The translations under genes and the position numbers were made by a program. A DNA stretch of 32,404 bases from JBEHWX01 sp048498995. Its GTDB lineage: Bacteria > Bacteroidota > Ignavibacteria > OLB7. This document shows positions 26,347 to 32,404 of this stretch, in pieces. How positions within the stretch are numbered: position 1 is the stretch's first letter; each line of letters opens with the position of its first letter. Under the pieces are notes generated by a model. It was not told the DNA's origin. It saw only the letters and a program-made list of their open reading frames with translations, and made no database searches. Where the stretch lies: contig JBEHWX010000069.1 of assembly GCA_048498995.1 (NCBI GenBank), forward strand, positions 1-32,404. The letters run 5' to 3'.

Positions 26347-27177
26347 ATGACGTCACATACCGTTCTCTCAAGCGATGGCACCACGATCAGCCACACCACG
26401 ACCGGAAGCGGTCCGGGGATCGTCGTCGTTCCGGGGAACAATCGCATGGCGCATAATTACGAGTGGCTGGCGACGGCGCTTTCCGGGAGCTTCACGGTCC
26501 ATGTGATGGAGCGTCGGGGGCGTGGCGGCAGTGGTCCGCAGGGGGAGCACTATTCGCTTGCCCGGGAGGTTGAAGATCTGGAGGCTGTCCTCACCTCCAC
26601 CGGGAGCACGTCTGTATTCGGCCACAGTTACGGCGGCCTGATCGCGCTGCGAGCCGCGAGCCTGCATCGATCGATCGAGAAGCTCGTGGTCTACGAGCCA
26701 GGCGTCTCCATCAACGGCTCATACGATCTTTCGTGGCTCCCACGGTTCGAGGAGCTCTTCCGTGATGGAAAGCTCACCGCGGCAACGGTGGAGTTTTTGC
26801 AGAAGTCCGGAATCTCCGCGGTGAGCGCGTGGCCGCGTCCGCTGTTGTGGGTACTCGCGGCGCTGCTGCTGCGTGGGCAATCCGGCAGGGAAATGAAGAT
26901 GCTGATGCCGACAACGCCGGGTGAGCTTCGCGAAATACTCCGCGCCGATTCCGATGGCTCGCCTTACCGGAATATCTCGGCCGATACGATGCTGCTGGCC
27001 GGCGAGCAGGGGGCGCGGCCCCTGCTCGCGATCCTGCCGACGCTGCAAACCATGATCCCGAACGCGACCTACCGGCTGCTGCCGAAGCTCAACCACAACG
27101 CGCCCGATCTCGGCCCGGTCGATGCCATCGTTGCCTGCGTACGGCAGCATCTGCTGAACACGAGGGCTCCGTCGTGA
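26347..27177 (+). CDS. Alpha/beta-hydrolase-fold protein
   Basis: This 276-residue cytoplasmic protein has the alpha/beta-hydrolase fold. The visible marks are VVVPGNNRMAHNYEWLA (oxyanion-hole region), MERRGRGGSG (the usual DxRGxGxS, here with Glu), and the nucleophile elbow FGHSYGG with Ser94. A late LLAGEQGARP may carry the acidic member, and LPKLNHNAPD the catalytic His. Substrates of this family range from esters to epoxides and halides and cannot be guessed here. It has no Shine-Dalgarno, and ATG 26347 is the first suitable start. It is the last gene of the accessory block and lies outside the 31-bp inverted repeats. It converges with the ParA-like gene, and the 145-bp gap holds nothing I can name. 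Confidence 0.9.
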   Translation: MTSHTVLSSDGTTISHTTTGSGPGIVVVPGNNRMAHNYEWLATALSGSFTVHVMERRGRGGSGPQGEHYSLAREVEDLEAVLTSTGSTSVFGHSYGGLIALRAASLHRSIEKLVVYEPGVSINGSYDLSWLPRFEELFRDGKLTAATVEFLQKSGISAVSAWPRPLLWVLAALLLRGQSGREMKMLMPTTPGELREILRADSDGSPYRNISADTMLLAGEQGARPLLAILPTLQTMIPNATYRLLPKLNHNAPDLGPVDAIVACVRQHLLNTRAPS

Positions 27178-27322
27178 GCGTGGCGACCATGGCGTGGGAC
27201 GTGCTACGCGGGGAATGTGGCGGCGGTTCGAGTGGTGTCCGTGTCGGGCGTGTCCGGGTCTTTCGGTCGAATGAAGCCGTCCTCCCGGTGCAAGGTCTGG
27301 AGGGTGGGGACGTGGCGCTGGT

Positions 27323-28333
27323 TCAATCCACGTGTTCGCTGAATGGTGCGTGATAGGCTTCCGCGAGTCTCTCGGCAATCTGTGAAAAGTTCTTCCGGGC
27401 TTCCTGTACTGCCCGTGTATGCGCGCCAATCGCGCCGTCGGCTGGCGTGAGATGGAAGATCGGTTTGTGCGCCTCCTGCGCCATTGGCATCAGGCTACGG
27501 TAGTGCTTCACCAGACCGAGGCAATTGACATCGGATGCCCATGATACTTCTCCGCCCACCGTGCCGTTCAGCAGGTTCTCCGCGTACACTTCTGGAATGC
27601 GATTGATCCACCGTTCATACGCACGCGCGGGCCGATCCAGACGTATCGCGTGCTGCATCACGATGTAGCCGAGTGGGGCAATTGTGCCGGCTGGCAATTC
27701 GAGATCCTTGTCGGGCGAGCGCTTCAATCTCTCTTGCCATTCACGACGCCATGTGCGGACGGTGGGGCCGAGATTTCTGAGCCCCTGGAGCGAGAAAAGA
27801 TCCGAGGTCAATGGAACGGCGAGATAATCCGCTCCGATAAGCGCCGCGCGATTAATGGCACCCAGGTTCGGCCCGAGATCGACGAAGATCACGTCCGCAC
27901 GCGTCGATCGAGCGCCGTTCTGCAGAATTCGCCACAAAGCCGAGAGCACGCGGAATGCGCGCTCCTTCCCGTCCATGCAGGATGGCCATTGCTGTGAAAG
28001 CTCATCCTCGAATCGAGCAAGTGCCAGATCCCCGGCCAGAAGATGCAGTCGCGTATCGATCTCGATCGTCTCGGTCCCCGGAGAAATGTCGCCGATCCCT
28101 CGCAGCAGCGGCTCGATCGCACCGAAGATGGAGCGATGCGTTCCTTCCTCGGGCCAGAGAAGCTCCAGTTCCTCGTCATCCAGGAATGCGGAGGTAAGGT
28201 TTGCCTGCGGGTCGAGATCCGCCGCGAGCACCGACCGCCCAAGATCCGCGAACATCCACGAAAGATGATACACTAGCGACGTCTTCCCCACGCCGCCCTT
28301 GTTGTTGAAGAAAGCGATGACTGGAACTGTCAT
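27323..28333 (-). CDS. ParA/Soj-family ATPase
   Basis: This 336-residue deviant Walker-type ATPase has NNKGGVGKTS at 10-19, including the signature Lys of the ParA/MinD class. DLDPQANLTSAF (39-50) follows, then VIFVDLGPNLGAINRAAL (Walker B region), and LAVPLTSDLFSLQGL. It is longer than a plain ParA (about 250-270 residues) because of inserted segments at about 55-80 and 220-260. Such proteins dimerise on DNA with ATP and position cargo or act as switches. ATG 28333 overlaps the stop of the AlbA_2-type gene (ATGA), so the two are translated together. No parB or centromere-like repeat lies beside it, which argues against a plasmid partition system. The region is more A/T-rich than the surrounding housekeeping genes. 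Confidence 0.9.
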   Translation of the reverse strand: MTVPVIAFFNNKGGVGKTSLVYHLSWMFADLGRSVLAADLDPQANLTSAFLDDEELELLWPEEGTHRSIFGAIEPLLRGIGDISPGTETIEIDTRLHLLAGDLALARFEDELSQQWPSCMDGKERAFRVLSALWRILQNGARSTRADVIFVDLGPNLGAINRAALIGADYLAVPLTSDLFSLQGLRNLGPTVRTWRREWQERLKRSPDKDLELPAGTIAPLGYIVMQHAIRLDRPARAYERWINRIPEVYAENLLNGTVGGEVSWASDVNCLGLVKHYRSLMPMAQEAHKPIFHLTPADGAIGAHTRAVQEARKNFSQIAERLAEAYHAPFSEHVD

Positions 28334-29520
28334 GGGCGTAGCCTGAGAGTTGCGAGGACGAACGTGGGCTCCACGGTAAATTCCGCGGGAGGATTGCCAT
28401 TGTCGGCAAGCGCACGTTGCGCCACCTGAATGCCGATGCCGAACCGCTGCACATAGCCGAGTATCTTCATCGCTTCGGCCAGATGTGGGTTGCGATAGTC
28501 GGTGTATCCCGGCTGGCCGAAATTATCCCTGGTCACCTGTCCGTACGGCCCGCCCGGATTGTGGATCTCGATCCTGTCCGTGAACCAGTAGATCCGGATC
28601 GGTGTATGAGTCGTTTCGTACGTTCGGTGCATCACGGCGTTTCGGCCGAGCTGTTGGAGCGCCGCAAGAGGATATTCTGGACGACGTATCTCGGTCCGCC
28701 CCTGATCGATAATCGTGCGCACCTCATTGTGCGCCTCAAACAGCTCGTCCAGGCGGCGGAGCATTTCACCGACGGGTCCATCGAGCTCCTTCTGGTCGCG
28801 GATCGGGCTTGTGAGGTCGGTGCCGTCGAAGCGGACGAATTGGATATACGCCGAGGGAATGAACCGCCGCGGATCGCTTCCGAGCACGAGAATGCCGAGC
28901 ATGGTCGGAACGCCACTCGGCGCCAGGAATCGCAGCGCGCGCAACTTGTCGGCCATGCTCCGCTGATTCTGCTCCAAAACATCGGGCGCCACGGCAAGAG
29001 GAAGGTATACGCGCTCGAACAGGAACAGATCCAGATCATCGGGCGTCGCCATCTCCACCGGGTGAATGTCGAACGGGAGGTCGGCGAAACGTCGACGCTC
29101 GGAGAGCCGCCGCTCTTCCTGTGGCGTTGCCATGGCACGACGTGGACCGACTCTGATCCAGGTACGGCCATCGAAGCGGACGGGGGGATTCGGTTCGGGA
29201 TGGACGATAATCACGACAAGATCACAGCCGCCAATCGTCTGCCGGCTGACCTCGATTGAGGGTATCGGCAGGATCTTGCCGTCATCCCGCATGTGGGAGA
29301 TCGTGAGCAGAAGCTTGTCGTCGACGACAAGGCCGCTGCACGAGCCATCATCATTGACGCCCACGAAGATCACGCCCGGGGTGCCATAGCCGTGGAGATC
29401 ATTCGCATATGCGCAGATGGCCTGACGGATCTTGTCCGGATTCGACAGAGAAGCCTTCCTCTCCACACGATCCGATTCAAGGTCATGCAACAGGCTCTCA
29501 AGCTCGATAGAATCGATCAT
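28330..29520 (-). CDS. AlbA_2/Schlafen-like ATP-binding protein (COG2865-like)
   Basis: This 396-residue protein opens with the AlbA_2 (Schlafen-like) domain at about 14-135: ESDRVERKASL, then IRQAICAYANDLHG and VIFVGVNDDG. The C-terminal half resembles the GHKL-type ATP-binding part of COG2865 proteins: LGRNAVMHRTY (291-301), DRIEIHNPGGP (315-325) and NPHLAEAMKILGYVQRFGIGI. It ends soon after, without the wing-helix tail many relatives have. Members are predicted nucleic-acid-binding regulators, and some occur in phage-defence loci. The start is uncertain: ATG 29520 fits the family N-terminus, while ATG 29580 and 29601 extend the frame without a Shine-Dalgarno. It is coupled by ATGA to the ParA-like gene. 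A palindrome and a TATCTT box lie just upstream. Confidence 0.85.
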   Translation of the reverse strand: MIDSIELESLLHDLESDRVERKASLSNPDKIRQAICAYANDLHGYGTPGVIFVGVNDDGSCSGLVVDDKLLLTISHMRDDGKILPIPSIEVSRQTIGGCDLVVIIVHPEPNPPVRFDGRTWIRVGPRRAMATPQEERRLSERRRFADLPFDIHPVEMATPDDLDLFLFERVYLPLAVAPDVLEQNQRSMADKLRALRFLAPSGVPTMLGILVLGSDPRRFIPSAYIQFVRFDGTDLTSPIRDQKELDGPVGEMLRRLDELFEAHNEVRTIIDQGRTEIRRPEYPLAALQQLGRNAVMHRTYETTHTPIRIYWFTDRIEIHNPGGPYGQVTRDNFGQPGYTDYRNPHLAEAMKILGYVQRFGIGIQVAQRALADNGNPPAEFTVEPTFVLATLRLRP

Positions 29521-29612
29521 CGAAGGGGAACTCGCTTCAGTGACATGCAATCGCAGCGAGGCGCGCCGAGTGAATAGCATTCCCTTGAAAGGCGCGACCA
29601 TTGCCGGCTGCT

Positions 29613-29638
29613 AAGATAGCATTTGGGTCATGGACCCA
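29613..29638 (-). promoter_or_regulatory. Promoter/operator candidate of the AlbA_2-ParA operon
   Basis: The minus strand has TATCTT (29618-29613) as a possible -10. Six bases upstream is the perfect inverted repeat TGGGTC-N3-GACCCA (29624-29638), where the -35 region would be. A dyad covering the -35 box would suit repression, possibly by the operon's own product. Confidence 0.45.
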
Positions 29639-29736
29639 GTTCCACGTTCGCGAACACGATGGACGCGCCGTTACGCGGTGGGACCTAGTGCGGATGTCGC
29701 GTGGTTGCCATCCGCGCGTGAGCGAGTGAAACGGCA

Positions 29737-29767
29737 CCGCCCTCTCGGGCTTGCGCCGGGAGGGCGG
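29737..29767 (-). terminator. Hairpin after the small secreted protein gene
   Basis: CCGCCCTC pairs with GAGGGCGG, extended by CGG/CCG after one mismatch around GCTTGCG. It begins about 44 bases past the stop at 29811. Confidence 0.65.
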
Positions 29768-29810
29768 CGCGGTACCGTCCCATGCCCCCACTATCGGCAA
29801 CTATGCGCGA

Positions 29811-30200
29811 TCAGAGCAGCGAGCGCTGCTTCAGATCGGCCTCCCAGAAATCTCCGGCCGCGGTCATTCCCCACATCCGGATGATCCGGCCGTCGGCGGT
29901 CCGGTTCCAGCGGACCCAGGCGTGGCTGCTCTCCGAGGTGTACAGGTAATCGCTCGTCGTCGGCAGGTCGGGCGCCGAGGCCGGGTGCGTCGAGCAGCGA
30001 TCCCGCCAATGTTCTCCGACACAGTTCACGCCGTCGCGGCCGGTCACGATGCCGGCGTCATCGATGGTGAGGACGACGAGCCAGTTGCCGCCCCCCGCGC
30101 AGGGGCCGGAGTAGGGATAGGTCTTCGCCGACGCGGAGACCGAAAGCGCGACCAGCATGGCAAGCGTTGCCGGCAGTCGGCGCGTGAAGGATTGGGACAT
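29811..30200 (-). CDS. Small secreted protein of unknown function
   Basis: This 129-residue protein has a clear signal peptide (RRLPATLAMLVALSVSASA). The mature part is about 105 residues with three cysteines (CAGGG, NCVGEHW, DRCSTH) and many aromatic residues. Strand-like stretches such as WLVVLTIDDAGIVTGRDG, SHAWVRWN and GRIIRMWGM suggest a small beta-barrel exported to the periplasm or beyond. GGAG seven bases before ATG 30200 fixes the start. It stands alone between the AlbA_2-ParA operon and lysS, with its own terminator. I do not recognise the family. Confidence 0.75.
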   Translation of the reverse strand: MSQSFTRRLPATLAMLVALSVSASAKTYPYSGPCAGGGNWLVVLTIDDAGIVTGRDGVNCVGEHWRDRCSTHPASAPDLPTTSDYLYTSESSHAWVRWNRTADGRIIRMWGMTAAGDFWEADLKQRSLL

Positions 30201-30351
30201 GGCACGCTCCACTTGGTGAGGATGGATCCGGGAGAGAATCGACGGAGCGCAAACTACCACGCCGCCGCGTGCTCCGACAGTACATCTTTGTGTACTCTCG
30301 GTTAGGGGGTGGATCTACATCCGTAGTCTCGCCGCGCTCGCCCCGAAAACG

Positions 30352-30390
30352 GCGCACCCCGTCGCCGCTGGTCGCGACGTCGGGGTGCGC
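30352..30390 (-). terminator. Hairpin terminator of lysS
   Basis: Perfect 10-bp arms GCGCACCCCG and CGGGGTGCGC flank a 19-base loop, with CGTTTTC following on the minus strand. It begins 28 bases past the lysS stop. Confidence 0.7.
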
Positions 30391-30417
30391 GCATTATCCG
30401 TGGAACTCCGATCGGAC

Positions 30418-31989
30418 TCAGCTCTCCGAGCGTTCTCCCTCGGCTCCGGTCTCGTGCGGGACGTTCGGATCCTCGCCGGCCGGCTTCGGGATATCCCGCT
30501 CCTCCGGGCGCATCATCGGGAAGAAGATCACGTCGCGGATGCTCTCGGCGCCGGTGAGGAGAATCGTCAGGCGGTCGATGCCGAGCCCCATGCCGGAGGT
30601 CGGCGGCATTCCCACCTCGAGCGCGTGGAGGAAGTCCTCGTCGATCAGCATCGCCTCGTCGTCACCGGCGGCGCGGAGCTTGGCCTGCTCCTCGAAGCGG
30701 GCGCGCTGGTCGCGCGGGTCGTTCAGCTCGCTGAACGCGGGGGACATCTCCAGGCCGTTGATGATCAGCTCCCAGGCCTCCACCAGTCCCGGCTTCGAGC
30801 GGTGGCGCTTGGCCAGCGGCACCATCTCCACCGGATAATCCATCACGAACGTCGGCTGGATCAGGTTCGGCTGCACCCGCTCGGAGAAGATCTCGTCGAT
30901 GAGCTTCGCGGTTCCCATCGCCGGGTCCACCTTGATGTGGAGCTCGTTGGCCAGCGCGCGCAGCTCTTCCTCGGAGGCCCCCTCCACCGGACGTCCCACG
31001 TACTCGGCGATCAGCTCGGCCATGGTGGCGCGGCGGAACGGCGGGGTGAAGTCGATCACCCCCTTCGGCGTCTGCACGTGAAGCGAGCCGTTGACGGCCA
31101 GCACCACCTCGTGGAGCATCTGCTCGGTCAGGCTGGCCATCCAGGTGTAGTCCTTGTAGGCCACGTAGAGCTCGAGCATGGTGAACTCCGGGTTGTGGGT
31201 CTTGTCGATCCCCTCGTTCCGGAAGTTCTTGCCGACTTCGTAGACCCCCTCGAAGCCGCCGACGACGAGGCGCTTCAGGTTCAGCTCCAGGGAGATCCGG
31301 AGGTAGAGGGGGATGTTGAGCGCGTTCAGATGCGTGGCGAACGGACGCGCGGCGGCTCCGCCGTACATCGAGTGGAGCACCGGGGTCTCGACCTCCAGGT
31401 AGCCGCGCTGGTCGAGGAAGCGGCGGATGGTGGAGATGATCCGGGCGCGCTTGACGAATACCTCCCGAACGTCGGGATTCACGGCAAGATCCTTGTAGCG
31501 CTGGCGGTACCTGAGCTCCTTGTCGGCGAAAGCGTCGTGGACGATCCGGTTCCCCTGCTCGTCCACCTCTTCCTTGGCCACCGGCAGCGGCACCAGGCAC
31601 TTGGCCAGCAGCTCGAACGACCGGGCGTGCACGCTCACCTCGCCGGTGCGTGTCTTGAACATGAAGCCGTTGACGCCGATGATATCGCCGATATCGTAGA
31701 GCTTGAACTGCTCGTAGCTCGGCAGATCGTCCTTCTTCAGATAGATCTGGACGCGGCCCGTGTCATCCTGAATGTGGCAGAAGCTCGCCTTCCCCATGCG
31801 ACGGATCGCGACGATCCGGCCGGCGACGGCCACATCCACCTCGGGGGCGTCGTCCTGATACTGGGACCGCGCGGCCGCGGTCGAGTGGGTCTTGTCGAAC
31901 GAATATGGATAGACGAGCACGCCGGAGCTCTCCAGCTCCTGGAGCTCCTCGTAGCGACGGGCGATCTGGTCGTTGTCGTGAGTCTGCAT
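30418..31989 (-). CDS. lysS: Lysyl-tRNA synthetase (class II)
   Basis: This 523-residue class IIb synthetase charges tRNA-Lys. An OB-fold anticodon-binding domain lies at about 50-130 (VAVAGRIVAIRRMGKASF). The catalytic core has motif 1 (FLDQRGYLEVETPVL, 191-205), motif 2 (RNEGIDKTHNPEFTMLELY, 257-275) and motif 3 (GMGLGIDRLTILLT) near the C-terminus. A short acidic tail follows. The linker VDEQGNRIVHDAFADKELRYRQRYKDL is of the kind I associate with Bacteroidota-Chlorobi enzymes, in line with the promoter type. The start is ATG 31989; the frame upstream is not protein-like. There is no clear Shine-Dalgarno. A TAGATTTG promoter lies about 120 bases upstream and a strong hairpin follows. Confidence 0.97.
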   Translation of the reverse strand: MQTHDNDQIARRYEELQELESSGVLVYPYSFDKTHSTAAARSQYQDDAPEVDVAVAGRIVAIRRMGKASFCHIQDDTGRVQIYLKKDDLPSYEQFKLYDIGDIIGVNGFMFKTRTGEVSVHARSFELLAKCLVPLPVAKEEVDEQGNRIVHDAFADKELRYRQRYKDLAVNPDVREVFVKRARIISTIRRFLDQRGYLEVETPVLHSMYGGAAARPFATHLNALNIPLYLRISLELNLKRLVVGGFEGVYEVGKNFRNEGIDKTHNPEFTMLELYVAYKDYTWMASLTEQMLHEVVLAVNGSLHVQTPKGVIDFTPPFRRATMAELIAEYVGRPVEGASEEELRALANELHIKVDPAMGTAKLIDEIFSERVQPNLIQPTFVMDYPVEMVPLAKRHRSKPGLVEAWELIINGLEMSPAFSELNDPRDQRARFEEQAKLRAAGDDEAMLIDEDFLHALEVGMPPTSGMGLGIDRLTILLTGAESIRDVIFFPMMRPEERDIPKPAGEDPNVPHETGAEGERSES

Positions 31990-32108
31990 CGTTGGCTCAA
32001 GCGAAGGAAATCGAATCCGCGTCCCGTCCCGAGGCCCTCTGGGAGGGACTCCCTCGGAGGGGCGCTCCGGGGCGCGGGCGCGGCGTTGCGCGGTCGGGTT
32101 GAAGGGGA

Positions 32109-32116
32109 CAAATCTA
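32109..32116 (-). promoter_or_regulatory. Bacteroidota-type -7 element of lysS
   Basis: The minus strand reads TAGATTTG, an exact TAnnTTTG match, in the only A/T-rich stretch upstream of lysS (32101-32165). No TTTG stands at the usual -33 place. The leader would be about 110-115 bases. Confidence 0.55.
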
Positions 32117-32239
32117 CGGATAACCGAGAAGTACGTCGTAGTTTTTGCCGTCCCCGAGTATCTTACGCGCCCCGCGGACGGGGGGAGGCCGTCGGTCTCC
32201 ATCCGGCGCGCGCGGGAAGCTCCTTCCGCGGGCCGGGCA

Positions 32240-32309
32240 TGCCATCCGGCGTGCCGTTGGTCCGTCGTTGAGGATGCCATCCGGCACCCGTCACGGTCCG
32301 TCGCTGGCA
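32240..32309. repeat. Imperfect 35-bp tandem duplication
   Basis: Two copies begin TGCCATCCGGC at 32240 and 32275, both continuing with GGTCCGTCG(T/C)TG after a more variable middle. Further GCCATCCGGC-like motifs follow near 32337. The rest of 31990-32404 holds only the lysS promoter; no gene is seen. Confidence 0.55.
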
Positions 32310-32404
32310 TCGCATCGGGCGGGTGATCCGTCTCGGCCATCCGGCGCGCGCCGGGGCGTCACGACGCCCGCTAGGGTAACCCTCGGCTCAACGGTGCTGG
32401 GGTT

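Noticed and set aside
27323..28333. Plasmid partition locus because of the ParA-like gene
   Set aside because: No ParB-like gene, no iteron or centromere-like repeats and no replication gene are in the neighbourhood.

Overview
The window looks like a high-GC chromosome segment from the FCB (Bacteroidota/Chlorobiota/Ignavibacteriota/Kapabacteria-like) part of the bacterial tree. Two proteins end in type IX secretion (T9SS) sorting tails (residues near 7590-7850 and 19725-19971). Two promoters match the Bacteroidota -7 element TAnnTTTG, at tRNA-His and lysS. The genes for core enzymes are ordinary bacterial types. Many genes also carry Shine-Dalgarno sequences, which I used to choose starts. 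The species cannot be named from the sequence.

Layout. 1-210: tandem array of a 20-bp palindrome alternating with a G-quadruplex-like purine block. 225-5009 (minus): nucleosidase-like gene and D-Ala-D-Ala ligase (GTGA overlap), an AroE-like dehydrogenase with altered shikimate-site residues, glutamyl-tRNA synthetase, and tRNA-His with its own promoter and terminator. 5121-9876 (minus): envelope cluster made of a VWA-OmpA lipoprotein, a T9SS-tailed secreted protein and an outer-membrane protein, joined by two ATGA overlaps, then a GT4 glycosyltransferase. 10282-13836 (plus): one giant polypeptide joining GH18, NodB deacetylase and GT2 synthase domains, probably a one-protein exopolysaccharide factory. 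14164-14937: membrane-anchored HExxH peptidase.

15054-18416 (minus) is a visibly more A/T-rich three-gene cassette: a multi-pass membrane protein with an internal duplication, a small unrecognised cytoplasmic protein and a secreted, probably outer-membrane, protein. Two of the three genes have the same 20-bp motif (14/20 identical) about 120-140 bp upstream. It is one of the two best candidates here for an undescribed system. 18739-19971 is a T9SS-exported nuclease-fold protein that has lost two metal-ligand residues.

20599-27177 (plus) is an accessory block of small-molecule stress or resistance-type genes: two SRPBCC/AHSA1 proteins, an NTF2-like protein, a methyltransferase, an ArsR regulator coupled to one SRPBCC gene, a UvrA-like ABC ATPase of the short (UvrB-independent) type and an alpha/beta hydrolase. 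A perfect 31-bp inverted repeat encloses exactly the ArsR-SRPBCC-UvrA-like part.

27323-29638 (minus) is a second A/T-richer unit: an AlbA_2/Schlafen-like ATP-binding protein overlapping a ParA-like ATPase (ATGA), with a palindromic operator candidate in front. It is the second candidate for a defence or regulatory system. 29811-31989 (minus) holds a small secreted protein and lysyl-tRNA synthetase. The remaining ends are non-coding with hairpins and short repeats.
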